Assembly (NCBI GenBank): GCA_028554645.1
Contig: JAQOOI010000017.1
Location: 620,001-684,000 of the forward strand
Origin: Omphalotus guepiniiformis
Taxonomy: Eukaryota; Basidiomycota; Agaricomycetes; Agaricales; Omphalotaceae
Direction: 5' to 3'
DNA: 64,000 bases
Shown here: positions 14,007 through 26,896 of the stretch, piece after piece
Numbering within the stretch: the first letter of the stretch is position 1
How the letters are laid out: every line of letters starts with the position of its first letter
The notes under the pieces: generated by a model
Seen by the model: the letters and a program-made list of their open reading frames with translations, nothing else
What the model was told of the DNA's origin: nothing
Databases searched by the model: none
Program-made: the position numbers and the translations under genes

Positions 14007-17000
14007 CTAATTTAGCGTGGCAAAAGAAGGATGAATCATCATGAGATTGCGAGAAGAGACCGATTCCATGCACACGGGGCACCTCCCTCTCTCCGACTGA
14101 GCACGGTTGATGCATCTAAGTTAGAGGAAAAAACGTGTAAGCCGGATGAGAAAAATGACCTGCAAACAAAATTTCTTACGATTCGCAAAAGATATGTCCG
14201 CAAAGCGTTACAGTAGCGTTTTTGGGGAACCCTCGGCAAAGAGGACACATGAGCGTAGGACTTGCAGGTTCCGCTGGAATACCCAGGCCGTTGGCCTTCT
14301 CCCAGGGATCGTCAACGCGCTTTGCTGGCCAACCAACGTAGACTGAGTTGGCTTCTGCGACTTCCCCAGAAGTCAACAACGTGTGTTCGCAAAGCATCGA
14401 GTGGTCCTCCATGGAAGCACCAGAAAGTAGACGAGAACCAGTCCGCATAGCACATCTAAATAGGCAAGTCAAGGTTAGCCAAAAAATCACTATATCAGAA
14501 AAAGTATACTTGCCCGTTGCCAATCTTCAATGCGTTCAAAGCAAAGTTTCCTCTCGAGTTGATGTGAGCAACCACCGAGCAGTTGTCCAAAGACACTTCG
14601 CTTCCAATCTATAAAAAGTGTGAGCACATAGACCAAGGCACAAAATGAAAAGGACGCGACCTCGACTAGATCTGGTTCGGTCATCAATCCGGTCTTTCCG
14701 CCGGGATAGAGAGCGCAGTCACGCCCTATTTTGGCACCTAATGCACGGAAGAACCATACGATGTACGCAGAGCCGGTGAGAGGAGCCAGAACGCCACCGA
14801 TGCCGTAACCCTTGTACAGCGGCCGCGAAAGAACCAAATGCAATTGCCATCGTTGGCAATAGCTGCTTTGATCCCAAGCGCAGGGACCCGGTCGCCGGCG
14901 GCCAATCACGATCCACTTGGTCACGATAACCCACAGTATACACACGATCGCTTGAAGGTTGAGCACAAGGATGAAACAGACTGCGATCAGTCCATATAGA
15001 ATACCAAAGCGATACCAGTGGGCCGCGAAAAGATTGAGGCGAGTCAGGTGAATGTGGAATTGGCGAAGCAACTGAGCAGCCGTGACAGCGCTAATTGACC
15101 AGTAGGCAGCAGAGACTGAGACGACAAGGATGTTGATAAGGAAAATAATAGGATAGGGTAGGACGAAGAAGTTTGCTTCGCGTTTGTAGAATGCACGCCC
15201 GAACGGTGTAATAGTATCGCCAGCATCCTCAACGGGTGAGCCTTTGTTGAAGCAGATCGCTTCCCCTTGATCTAGTAGAGCCTGAATAAACCTCATCTAA
15301 AATCAATGTAGAAAATGACGCACTGTTGCCCATCCATGTAGACCCGTCCTCGTAGGCAGTATCTCGCTTGCTCAATGCTCCAGAGCCCATGACAGCACGA
15401 TGCCCAACTCTGGTACCGGGGAGTAATACTACCCTATCGGCGATCATGGCTATAGTGGGATACTTCAGGACAAAAGAGTGGACAGGAAAAGAGAAACTCA
15501 CCACCGTTTCCTACAACGATCTTTCTAGAACCGAATCTGTCTGTAGTGAACAGCTCAGACCTAGACCCAAAGACAACCTAACATGCGTGCTTAATAAAGC
15601 ACAAAACAAGAAAAAGGGAAATGGCCTACATCGTCACCGATTTCAAGCAGCTCCGGGTCTTGACAGTAAATTCCGGAACCTGGCCAGTAGACACGCCGAC
15701 CAATCTTTGCCCCCATCATCCTGAACACAACCTGATATATTGTAAATTCAGAAATATGACCGAAAAGAGTTTTTGATGCCTCACCGAAACACCCTCGTAA
15801 TGAGTTCCAATAATCGAAAAGGCTCTTTTGAGGTGCGCCTGCGACAATAGGAACGAGTTGATATATCTTCGTAACAAGGCCAGCTGAGAAACATCGGCGG
15901 CAGACTGTTCTCTATTGAGGCCAAAAATCCGCTTCACGGCGATTGCCAGTATCAGATGAAGTAGTGGGGTGAGCACCGCCCTGACGATCCTGGATACTGC
16001 ATGCCAAACAACTCTTCGGGGCGCTGCAAACCAGAAAATGACGGAAACTAAGGCATTTGAGTTGCTCCTGGCGATGGTGGTATTGCTAACCATCAACCAA
16101 AGGACAACGAACCAAGGGACATCTGCAGATCACAGAAATTCAAGTAAGATTGGGAATGTTGCGACAGATATTTAACTCACATGATGCGAAGTTCACAACG
16201 CCAATGATGGGCCAAGCAATGAACACCTTGAGAGCCCAGTGCGGTTCAAGTGTCAAAGTCCGGTTATATGCGGCATATCCTCGAGGGGAGGGCTGTTCCA
16301 GCGAAGACGAGTGTGGTCCGTATACGGAATTATCAGGTACGATGGCTCCGGGAGATACTTGGGTATAAGAGTTGATCACCGCTTTACGACCTATGACGAT
16401 GGGATCAAGACGGAAGTATCCATCTCGTTCAACACAGAAGCCACGGACTAGAGCCGAGTCGATTCTGCAACCATCCTCTAGGGTGATGAGGTCTAGTTCA
16501 CCCAAGCGCGCATGTCTGGCAATATGAACATTTCGTCCGATCTTGGCGCCTAGAAGACGATAGTACAGTTTCTCCAAAGAAGGGTGTGAAGCGAATACCC
16601 CTTGTCCTGCAGCACTGGAGGCGCGTCAAGACTTTGATTAGCGAAAGAAGAAGCGAAATTAAGACGCACATCAAGCTCTGGTTGACTATCCACCATCGCA
16701 AGTAGTAAGTTGACCACCTAAAAGTGCACAGTTGAGAGACGTTTCTTGGCAAAACGATTAAGGGCGCCTTACATGCGATACGTGCCAGGTCTATATTTCC
16801 CGATGATTAACCACTTGAAGATGATCGCTGTAACTGGAGCCGCGACACGAGCAGCAAATCTGGCAACTATAATGGCAGTCACTAATGCCACCATACGCTC
16901 CCAGAAGCTTCCATCAATGTGTGGGGAAAGGTACGAAAGTATAAACAGAAGAATGGACCCTAGATAGCAGGAGAGTTGTTAGTGATAGGCTGATGATAGA

Positions 17001-19774
17001 AAATGAAAAGCCTCACAAGTCAAAGCAGCCTTCAAAGGATAGAAGAAAACCATCGGAATTGCTTGGATGATCAGATTCAGCGGGTGAGTTTGTTGCCCAT
17101 ACCGTGCTTCAGGGACTTCGAAATCACGATCAAATTCATAATTCAGAGTCAACTCGGAACTGTTGACTGAGTTGGGGTATGTCTTGAGCTTGTCATCAAC
17201 CAAAGACTCCAAAGACAGGTGCCTCATCTCAGCCTCGATGAGCGACGCGATGCCGTTGATAGTACTGTTCGTAAAGATAGCTGCGACCGCGATGCTCGCG
17301 TTTGTCCTTTTCCGAATATGATAAGACAGCTTCCCGAGAAGTAAGGAGTTTCCGCCGAGGAGGAAGAAATCAGAGTCGGCGGAAATCATGCCGGGTTCGA
17401 TGGACAAGAGCTCAGCGATGATATCGCGCACAATGGCAGCGCGGGGTGACATGGAGGCAGTATTTTGACGTATGACTTCTTGCTCCATGGCCTCGAAATC
17501 GAATGCGCCAGGTTGACCCGGGAGAGGGCGAGTGAGGACGTGGACCTCTGGGACAGCATAGCCAGGCAGGAATCGCGATACTGAGTGCCGGATGGATGCT
17601 GAATCCAAGTCCGTCTTCCCGTCAATGGAAACAAAGGCTTCGGGTGTCCCGTCGTGACGAGAGCGAACAGCAACATCGTTCACTCCCTCAATGGTGAGCA
17701 AAAAGCGTTCAATGGCGGGCAGATCAAGGTGAACAGCTGAGCATTTGATCGGGTCGGAGAGCGCAGCGGTGTTGGGAGGAACCTCAGCTTCGAAATGTCG
17801 GTGAAGATTCGGGACTGAATCGGACATGCGACCAAGGCTGAGCCGCTGAGCCAATTTGATTCGCAGAGGCTTGCCAGCACTATTAAAAGTTCATTCTTCT
17901 TAGTACAAGGGCTTCCATGGGGATAGATGGTAGTGGAGACAAACCTGTTCTTCGGTACATCTTTCATGTATACGACAGCATAAGGCCACTTTGATGGGTG
18001 TAAATGATCCTTGAGCAGGTCGTGCAGCTGGGCTAGTCCTAAAACTGGGCGCCCGGGAACAGGTACGATAACTACACCAATCGCTTCCTGTAGCACATCG
18101 TGCTCAATTGCGAACGCGAGCGTGGTCTAAGATCAATCAGTTGCTGGTCATAACGACGGAAATAGAAATATTAACCTTGACATGCTCCTTTGCCGCGGTG
18201 ACAATAGCTTCTTCCACTTCGAAAGGAGAGATGACTTCGCCACCTCTATTGATGATCTCTTTTGAACGACCTGTGATATACAAATAACCATCGGCATCCA
18301 TATACCCCACATCTCCTGAATCGAACCATCCCTCGCTGGTGAAAGCTGAAGTATCCAAGGGGACACTTATATCTGGACAGGTTTCGTAGCCGCTGAAAGT
18401 AGGAAGCCCACGAACGGATACAGCTCCGGTCTTTCCCTGGGGCAGTTCGCGCTCTAAATTCGAAGGATCACGAATGGACAAATAGGGACCGCAAGCAATC
18501 CCAGAACAGCCTGGGCGTTCCAGTTGATAGGTTGTAGGGGGCGAAGCAATAGGCATACATCTGACAAATATATGTTTCAGCAAAAAAAGGAAAAAGAATT
18601 GTTTGAAGCGAATAAAGCTTTGACCCACTCAGTCATCCCGTATGATGGCAGTATAACCGCACCGTCGAAACGTTGTTTGAGTTCCACGGCAAGAGAAGGG
18701 AGAAGACCTCCGGCTGCGTTGCAAATCATGCGAATACAAGTATCTCGAGTGGCATCGACATCATCTGGTTGAGACGTGAGGATTGCGTGGTGGATAGTAG
18801 GTGCGGCATAGTACCTATAGTGATGTTAAGCGTGAGGAACTTGACCTCAAAATAAAATTACTCACCAAGTTGCCTGGAGCTTCACTGATAATTGCCAGAA
18901 GACGATCGCGTCAAATCCTGAACACATGATCGCGCTTCCGCCGGAAAATATCGGTGCGAGAAGATTACGAACAATCCCACCAACATGGAATAAAGGCATC
19001 ATATTCACTTGAAAAGGAAACTTAGATGCATAATTTCGCTACATCAAGAGAAAACTCACTATTGATGTCGAAGGACTGTAAATCCCAAGACTGGACAACT
19101 GCCCATGTACCCACAATCAAAGACCGTAACGTGTAAGGAACGACTTTCTTCTTCCCACTCGTTCCTGAGGTGTGAAGAACCAACGATTGATCGTCAAGTC
19201 GGTGAAGTGCCGAAGGGCTTCGCACTGATGTGTCAAGTCGGCCCATGACGGACATATTGAACAAGCCGGCAGGACCGGACGAGTGTCCTTCGACGAACAC
19301 GACATCGCAACCGAGCTCATCCTGTAGAGTCTGCAACTCAAGTCGTTCCGCGGCATCACGAGTCGTCACGACAGTCTTCACATTGAGACGCGCTGCGTCC
19401 TCCCGCAGTTCCGCGGCGGTGCAGCTAGCGTTGACGGGAGCGCAAGTGTGATAGGTCGCAACTGCGAGAAGCGCGAGAGCGTTCTCTGGACCTGTGGGTA
19501 GCACTATCATAACACGGTCGTTGGGGCCAAGAGGTCGACCCGATATTGAGCAAGGCAACACGAAGTGCGTGATAAATGAGTGTATAGCATCATGGCACAG
19601 AGGAGGCCTGGATGGGTCGGGAGAATAGATGGCAGGCGTAGAGACCGAAGGAACACAATCGAGGAGGGTACCGACGCTGTCCGAATTCGCGATACGGTCA
19701 GCAAGGTAGTCCCCAAGCGAGGTACCCGCTGGAGGAGTCGACTGAGAGCGCAAGAAAGTCAAGGGAATAGACAT
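14007..19774 (-). CDS. Pls/PosA-type NRPS-like enzyme with C-terminal RING finger
   Basis: About 1,620 residues from roughly 17 exons. Adenylation domain (about 1-545): LHTSGTSGKKK near 19150, MPLFHVGGIV, SYGMTEC, GWFDSGDVGYMDADGYLYIT, GRSKEIINRGGE and the catalytic-Lys region NSAGKPLRIKL. The carrier domain has the phosphopantetheine site FFLLGGNSLL near 17355. Next come alternating membrane segments (LIIGKYRPG type) and left-handed-beta-helix acyltransferase-like units (RLLGAKIGRNVHI, MMGAKIGRRVY, ALGAKIGRDC). This is the architecture of the NRPS terminal domain in Pls, the epsilon-poly-L-lysine synthetase of Streptomyces, so amino-acid polymerisation or amide formation at a membrane is a reasonable inference; the substrate is not readable. 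After the helix end (VYVGWPAKRVDDPW) the same exon continues into CPLC, then LCGHIFCESC and RCPVC, a C3HC4 RING. The intron 14456-14513 has a GC donor. Confidence 0.87.
14070..14247 (-). other. RING-finger domain at the C-terminus of the NRPS-like protein
   Basis: Zinc ligands read C-x2-C-x11-C-x-H-x2-C-x2-C-x10-C-x2-C, the standard C3HC4 cross-brace. The first six ligands are in the penultimate exon, which also encodes the end of the beta-helix domain. The remainder follow an intron that begins GTAAGAA at about 14190 and ends TTAG near 14124. The protein then ends SSRNLMMIHPSFATLN. No stop codon or spacer separates it from the synthetase. Confidence 0.85.
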
Positions 19775-22700
19775 TATGCACCGTTAGGCCTGCAGAACCT
19801 GCAACCAGAACTCACTCCTAGAGAGACGAAAAGGAGGTCAGCGCTACATGGACAACACAGCAGTCGGTTTAAATAACTGACTGGCAATTTAGACAGATCT
19901 GCATGAATTTTTGAATAGATCTAGATTGAATGAGATTTCGCAGGGTATGAGAGCATACGGTATTCGTGGAGTCATGCACCCTGTAGTACACAAACAAGCG
20001 AGCGGTATCTCGCTTCCTTCGGACATGTCTGCTTCCCGATTAAAAATTGGATTCGGTTTGCTTCGAGTCTTTGAGAACTGAGCTGAGCTGGACAGTCAAA
20101 CCGAGTCCGTTTTTTGAAAGGAAGCTAAAAAAGGTACTCACGAATGCGCATATATTACAGCTTTGAGGGTTAATGGACGTTGTAAACGGTTGGCTGGTGG
20201 TCGATGATTGCATAACCAGAGCTGAATCTGGCGACACCCAGCACTTGCCAGATGCTACCCGATTAAAAATAACATTCTATAGTGTGCCCTTGTGCCTCCT
20301 TGTGCTAGTACACATGTGAAAGAATCGGGAAGCATGCAGCCTCAAGTCTCGCCATAGAAACAATGTTGATAAGTAACCCCGAGAGCATTGACTGTCTGAG
20401 GAGGCACCAAGGGTGATATTGCGCTATCAGTACCATCATCTTTGCTAAACATGCGAGGCAAGGAGAGAGAATCAGATCCTCCTGGAGTGATATCGCTGCT
20501 CCAGTTCTCCGGTGGTTGAACGTTCTGTTCGCGCCTGCCAAATATGGTAACCGCTCCACATGAGCTTGCATATTACGTAACTATCAATGCCGACCGAAAA
20601 GTGCCAAGCCACCGCTTTACTACCCTGAAATGCCAAGCTTCATCGATATTATCTCCTCCTCAGCCGTCCGTCGCCGATATCGTTGGACTGTTAATCTGCT
20701 CAGTGCTTTTCCGGTCTTGCTTAGTATATACGCGATAGGCTGTTCCCAATCTTTTTTTTTCTCTCTCTAAATTTTCCTTGCTTCTAGGGCAGTTTCTGGC
20801 AGGTTTGCCTTCCCCGTTTGAAACCGTGTAAGTAGTGGTTCGGTTCAACCAATCCGGAACCGGACACAGGTTTCACAGCCCTTTACATGGTACTCACTAG
20901 CACTCAGGCCTCAGGTTGAGCGTTGAGATTTCTGAAATTTGAAACGTTGACTCCGAGGCCCAGGTTGTGCATAATCTTTACATGCTTCATTACATACTCG
21001 TATTTCTTCATCTATCTAATGGTCATTCATGGTGAAAGATACGATGCTACAGCGCCAACAACGCCACCTTGTCTGAAATATATCTGTGATATTGCTTTTT
21101 GTGTGTGTTCTGACGAGGAGAACACGTCAGTTATTCTTCACCATGAGAAAACGTGTTCTGAGAAGCTGTGTTTGGGAAGAAATACGAATTTTGTCGTTGG
21201 CGAGGTGACAAGTTTTTATTCACGAAAATGAATTTATTCAAAATCGTGATCATATTTGCGAAAATTTTAAGCGTGGTAGCCTGTGGTAGCGTGTTTCAGT
21301 TCGTCCGATAGGAGGATTCCCTACATTGACGACATCCTCTAGTGTCCAGTCCTTGCGGGAATCGAGCGCTCTTGAGCGACAGCCTACAGGTTAATTGTAA
21401 AGCGATTTTGAGGGCAGCACACCGTTCACTACCGTTCATCATTAGTGACTCCTAAGTGTGGCAAATTTCGACCGTGTCGCATCAAAAATCGATTACGCCA
21501 TCCATTTATTATCGGATCAATTGACCACCGTTCCACCGAGGCGACACCTTGGATTTTTCTCTCTTTTAAGATTTGCCTCATAGACTTTGAAGGTGTATCT
21601 GGATAGACCTAAGTAGATTTTCCGCGCGCACTAGCATAATAGTCGTTCCGCCATTCCCCTGCTCGCTGGGAGCACTAGAGATGTAAATCGGAGAAGAACG
21701 AATAGCAAGAAACCCAGAGTTCGGGTGCAAGAGTATATCAGACTACAGCCCACAGCCCAGCATCCGGTAAAGGATACGCGCACAGAGGAGCTTCCTGCTG
21801 GCTTCCTGCAACTTCGCAAATATCTAAGGGCTTGGCAAAAGAAGTACCTGGTGCCACGCTTGCAGGACAGCAATGATAGCGTACGGAAGGCCCGGAATCT
21901 TTCAACGAGATAGTTCGGAAGAGTACAAGCACCCAGTCGCCGAGTGTTCAAGCTGAATTTGTGAATACCGACCCGATGAGGAGCTACAGAATGTGGATGA
22001 TACCTCTCCTTGGCACACGGTAGTGTAGTACCAGGTCGATGGTTCGAAGAAGTCGACTAAGTATCCGCCGTCGGCGGATTATCAAATTACTCATCAAGGC
22101 CTCATGCACTGTTTGTGTTCTCATCTCATCGTTATTTGTGCTGTAACGCCTTGTAACGCGCTGGAAAGCCTGATGGCGGTTAGGGAATATTTTCGTGGGG
22201 CAGACGGCGGGAGAACGCACCATACATTATACACTTAATAGATTGCCGGGATTGCGCAGTGATGCCGCGACCACAATACACAGTCGACGCAAGCAATGTA
22301 CTTACAGTATAGTATCACAAGAGTTCATGGGAGTCCGACTCAACGCTCTTCGGCGTCGGGCGAAAATCCTACCGTCGCCGATTGACAAATCGTCGGTTTG
22401 GTCAAATTGATCGAGTCGCTCACAGCCTCTTTCAAGATAAAAATCTATGGTGAAAACGAATTGAAAGTTGGTATCAAACAGACTTCAAAAAGCGAACCGG
22501 TTTGGCTTGACGATCTCAACGCAAATGGGTATTCCATCTCAGCGGCGAGCGCCGAACTTGAGATATTAAAGATCCAAGCTGTTCTTGCGAGTCACGATTA
22601 GAAGAAAAACGAGGGATCATGAGAAGGTTCAACCGTTTACTTACGGCCAAGCACGAACCTCGGAGCTCGGACCAGTTACTGTGGTGGACATGCTAAATGG

Positions 22701-23473
22701 CGATGATAACGACTTGTTCAGCACATACCTGTAATCCTTGGCGTCTAGATACTGAGCATAAAAAAACCTCAGATTAAAAGGACAGTCAAGGCGATTGACC
22801 GTGCGCGTTACATTTCGAGGTACATCTGTTCAAGCACAAGCGCAACACCCCAACACAGTATGTGGTAACAGTCTCAAAGAACCTCCGTTGATGTCGTTAG
22901 ATGACCTAACAACCTCGTTTTGAACCTGAAAGTCATTTCTCGTTTTGCATGTACATAGGCGAAATGGCTTTGAGGCTTCGATATACAGTTGAAGGTCCCA
23001 CATTGCAGCATGCGTTCCTGAGCCCAAATCCGAAGTGCCTGGCTAAACGGCTGTGGCCTCTAGGCAAGACTATAACGGTAAAGCTCAATGGAACAGTCAC
23101 TGGACAATTTCTTCAAGTAATATCATGATACACACGAAGTTGCAGCGACCCAACTTCACAAATGAACCAGGTCAACAAAGACGAGAATGAAAGAACCCTT
23201 CGAGTGAATTAGAACGTTGTGGCAATTCAAACCAAGGACAGGTATGACAGGAGAACCTCTGAAAGCCTCCGGACGCAAATTTTCGGTCGAAAACTCAGCA
23301 TGTCTAATCAGGTACTGGATCGACAACAAACTTTGTCTCATGCATCATTATCTGTCACCGCAACGTGTACATGAGCTCTAGATTTTGGCAATAGAAGGAG
23401 CACACGTTCAAAATAGACTCACTTTACTGAACTACATACGTATGTAAGCGTAGGTAGCGTCATTGAGAGGACG
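19775..23473. other. Gene-poor region of about 3.7 kb
   Basis: Only short ORFs without domain motifs or splice-compatible partners. The composition is mixed and several stretches are AT-rich (21.2-21.6 kb). No intact transposase, reverse transcriptase or long repeat was recognised. The left part should include the promoter of the NRPS-like gene and the right part the 3' UTR of the thioesterase gene. Confidence 0.45.
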
Positions 23474-24491
23474 TCATGACATGCTCGCACGCAACTCGTG
23501 AAAAGGGTCCCAAATAGCAGCTCGGTATTCTTCGCCGGGATCACATTTCCGAAGGCGGTCGTAGTCGTACCAGACGATAGTTTCGTTAGAATGTGCTACG
23601 AAAGCTTGCTGCTTGACGGAAAATGCTGACGCAGTGAGATAGATAGATGCAGGGTCATGACGCTGTGTGGGATGCTCTGTGGGTCGATGAGATATGAGCA
23701 ACTGTGAAGGTGTCAGAAAAAAAGATCTAGTGATCGGTAGATATCAGCGTACAGTATCGGGAAATGTCACCGGCCGTCTATAGTTCACTTCGATGGATTT
23801 GAGAATGAGAGAAATTCCCTGTCCCTTGAGGAAAGCTTCTGCCTTGGCAGGTCCACCTAGTCGGTATCCCAACCAGCTCATCCAGTGTATACGACTCTGA
23901 GACCGAGCCAATGCGTAGTGAGATATTTGTGTCAGAAAGTGAAGATTAATCCACGTACGGACTCAAAGAATTGAACTACAAGACACGTCAGCCGAGGAGT
24001 AACAAGAGAAGAATACCACGAACCATAGCGAACGTTATTCACGTGTCTTATCATGGATCAGAAGGGGAGGATGTTCGTAATGGTAATACAAGACTGACTG
24101 AAATGAGTCTTGATCTCCCCATGCGATGGGCTGCTGCCATATGAAGGAAGGATGAAAACCGGCATCAATCAGCTTTGCTCGAGAAGTTTGTAGGTCTTCA
24201 TTCGACATTGGGTGGGGTGCGGAGGATTTCAATGTGAGGTCTTCAACAATCTCATCGGGAGAAGCAGGACCCTGTCCTCCTGGAGGAATATGAAATGGAG
24301 AAGATGGATCACGAAAGGCCGCTAGTAATGCCTGGCGGATCCAATGAAGACAAGAAGTTCCTCAGATATTGTACAGATTGTAGCACGATAAATACCTTCA
24401 AAGATGAGCTGTTTTTCCTTAGCTGAAACAATGAAATTCGGGGTAACCTCCTTTTGTATAGCTGAAGAGTCCTGAAGCTTGGAAATGACAT
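23474..24491 (-). CDS. Hotdog-fold acyl-CoA thioesterase (YbgC/4-HBT-like)
   Basis: Predicted thioesterase that hydrolyses acyl-CoA or acyl-carrier thioesters. Spliced core: FIWQQPIAWGDQDSFQ joined to HVNNVRY, then VQFFES, SRIHWMSWLG and ISLILKSIEVNYRRPVTFPD. This is the hotdog signature, with the catalytic-type Asp in WGDQD and the HVNN turn of the 4-hydroxybenzoyl-CoA thioesterase group. The N-terminus MSFPSFRTLQLYKRRLPRIS is basic and hydroxylated, consistent with a mitochondrial presequence. About 250 residues, ending DPFHELRASMS. Five introns; the one inside FQ-HVNN uses a GTCAGT donor and an AAG acceptor. It stands alone in a sparse region, so a link with the NRPS-like gene 3.7 kb away is only a possibility. 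Confidence 0.85.
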
Positions 24492-25237
24492 GAGGCTCGT
24501 CGACGGATTAGGCCGTTGTTGTTCTGTGTTTGAAGAGCAGGATCAAAGGAAACATGGATTACGTTATGATCAATATGCGTGGACTTGCCGACGGACTTCT
24601 TCTTTTCTTATGTCGCACTACCCTACTACTCCTTGCTAATCCTGTATGCGCAATATACGATTCTGGGCCTGGAAAATTATCGATTGATAATCTACTCAGC
24701 AACGGTGCCATCGTCAATTTGCTTACGTATCCCAACAATCATTCAGAACCTGCAGGACCCCGACTAAGTTCCAAATTCTGGATTTCCATACTATTTCGAC
24801 AGGCGTTTTGGACCCTCTCTGCTTAGTGACTGGTGCGTGTGCATTTTTCAATGATCAGTCACTCACACGTTGACATTTTCTTTCAAGATTTCTTCCCATG
24901 CAACCGAGGGAAGCAGCGCGTGCGCGACGCGTTTGTTACTCTTGCGTTACATAAGCTTGCATCATACAAGTATCAGCTGATGCCCTCCCTCCGTTTTCCT
25001 AAACAGTAAACTGCATTTCCTTTACGGGCTGCACAAGTCCTTGCTTTGACAGGTCCACAAATTCGTACAAATACACGAAGGAGCCATATATATACTGGCC
25101 TTGCTCACTTTCGCTCCCTATTCTTTTCTTCCATCCCCTCGATCCTGGTGATCGTCTTCTTTCTATTCTTTGTATCTTCATTCTCTCTGCGACTGGTTTC
25201 GTACACATTCTATCTACATTTCTATCTTGCCAGTATC
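24492..25237. other. Divergent intergenic region with TATA-like element
   Basis: About 750 bases between the thioesterase and secreted-protein ATGs. A TATA-like run (ATATATATAC) lies near 25088, about 150 bases before the ATG at 25238, followed by CT-rich sequence typical of fungal core promoters. A 98-codon plus-strand ORF at 24530 has no supporting features. Confidence 0.5.
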
Positions 25238-26896
25238 ATGGTTGTCCTTGACACCCACTTTGCCTTCCTCGCTGCCTCTCTTTCTATCGCGGCGCTGTCT
25301 TTTGGTCCGTCTTCTACCGACGCTGCGGCTATCCTGGCTCGTGAAGCATTCCCTGTCAAGAGTCTGAAGACTACTGTTCCCGCCAAGGTCCCTGAGCTTC
25401 CGTTGCCCAAGCACTCGCACAAGTCAGGAAAAGAATCTCCCAAGCATAAGATTGCGTTGAAACCGGGATCGGACGACAAGAAAATCAAGAAGGGCAAATC
25501 CAAACAGGAGGTTCGTTTTAGCACGCGGGTTGCCTTCTTCTCTGCTTGACTGATAGGTTTCCTTCTACAGAGATCCTTGGAAGTTGATATCCTGAACTCT
25601 GGCGAGGCAGATGACGCTCTACTTCGAGTCCAAGTCGGTGGACACACTCAGGCTCCTTTCCATGTTCCCCGCTTTGATCAACGCGATGGGGGGGCTGCCA
25701 ACGGTCAAAGCTCGTCAAGTAGACGTAGTCGTAGAGACGAACACATCCACGACCATGAACACGACCATGATCATGACCATGACCATGACCACGACCACGA
25801 CCACGATCATCGAAGACGTTCACCTGTCATTCAAGTTGAAAGCAACTCTCAAAAGTCTAGTCCTCGTACGCCACGAATTCGTCCTCATCCACGAAGAGCG
25901 AGTGCTAGCAGCCTTCCTCCAGTCCAGGGACTGCCTGGGCGGGTAGACATCACGGTAAGTGTTCTAGTTTTAAATATAACGATGGACACTCAGACCTTCC
26001 TCCAGAGTGACAACTCGAACCTTGCATCAATCTGCCTTCGTCAAGCACCTCAATTGGATATTTGTGAGGAGACCGCGACGTCTTTGTACCTTAGAGATCT
26101 TGCTTCACCACCGCCCAATACCAATAGCCTCAACCTCAAGGCTCTTAAATGCGGTCCGGACCTGGATGATATGTGTGCTACGTATACTTATGGTCCTGTC
26201 GAGAGTATGACATGCCTGCCCTGTCGCAATGGTGCGCCTTCGCAGAACGAGACACAGATATTCCAATATGACGAGGTTGCTGGCACCCTTGCACCTGTCT
26301 ACATCGTTTCTACCGCGCAAGCAGCCGCCTTGAATGTTGAAGCCACTTCCGACACCAGTAATGGCGATAGTGACAATTCTGCCGCTGAACTGATGGTAAC
26401 TTTCGTTCCCTACAACACTAGTTCTTCTGCCCCTGTCAACGCGTCGAGTACCGAAACCACAACTGCGACTACCACGGTCACTACGACGGTCGAAGCCACA
26501 CCTTCTGCCGCCGCCAATGTCACATCCTCAAGCGACGCTGCCATCACTTCGCCTACGTCCCTCCAGGCTGAAGACGTTAGTGACTCGAATTCGTCGTCAA
26601 GCTCAGATTTGACTTCGACTTCTACCGCCATCTCTACGTCCATGCCCACGAGTACCACTTCGGTTGATGCCAGTGCTATTGCTGCCAGCATTGCTGCAGG
26701 CTCTACCAACGCCCCTGCTGCTACTTCGACCGAGTCGGTCTCTCCAAGTTCGTCTACAGATTCAGCATCGACTGCAGCTGCTTCTGCCGCAGCCCTTAAT
26801 GAAGAGGTGGAAGATATTTATTCTGCTAACAGCGACTACGCGGCCAGATCAACTGGGATGTATCAATGGAAGTTCCGTGCTCTCCCTCAATTGTGA
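25238..26896 (+). CDS. Secreted Ser/Thr-rich protein with His-Asp repeat
   Basis: Not a recognised family. Exon 1 encodes a hydrophobic leader (AFLAASLSIAALSFG), a basic linker (KHSHKSGKESPKHK) and ends ...KSKQE. A 61-nt intron follows, then exon 2 in the frame RSLEVDILNSGEADD. A run of His-Asp dipeptides is encoded by GACCAY repeats at about 25748-25812. A possible 39-nt in-frame intron ends near 26005. Next comes a Cys-containing segment (SICLRQAPQLDICEET, LKCGPDLDDMCATYTYG, MTCLPCRNG), then about 150 residues of Ser/Thr/Ala-rich, presumably O-glycosylated tail. No GPI signal or membrane span at the end (YQWKFRALPQL). Another frame is also open over 25611-25946, and a seven-G run at 25687 makes the frame choice there uncertain. 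Probably an extracellular or cell-wall protein. Confidence 0.6.
25748..25812 (+). repeat. GACCAY hexanucleotide repeat
   Basis: About ten copies of a six-base unit reading GACCAT or GACCAC, inside the coding sequence. In the chosen frame it encodes alternating His and Asp, a plausible divalent-metal-binding strip. In the other open frame it encodes Thr/Met. Confidence 0.8.

Noticed and set aside
19775..23473. Possible transposon relic in the gene-poor region
   Set aside because: No transposase, integrase or reverse-transcriptase motifs, no terminal repeats and no target-site duplications found by eye.
24530..24826. 98-codon plus-strand ORF with hydrophobic segments
   Set aside because: Lies in a divergent promoter region, and the hydrophobic segments come from T-rich sequence. 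No family features.
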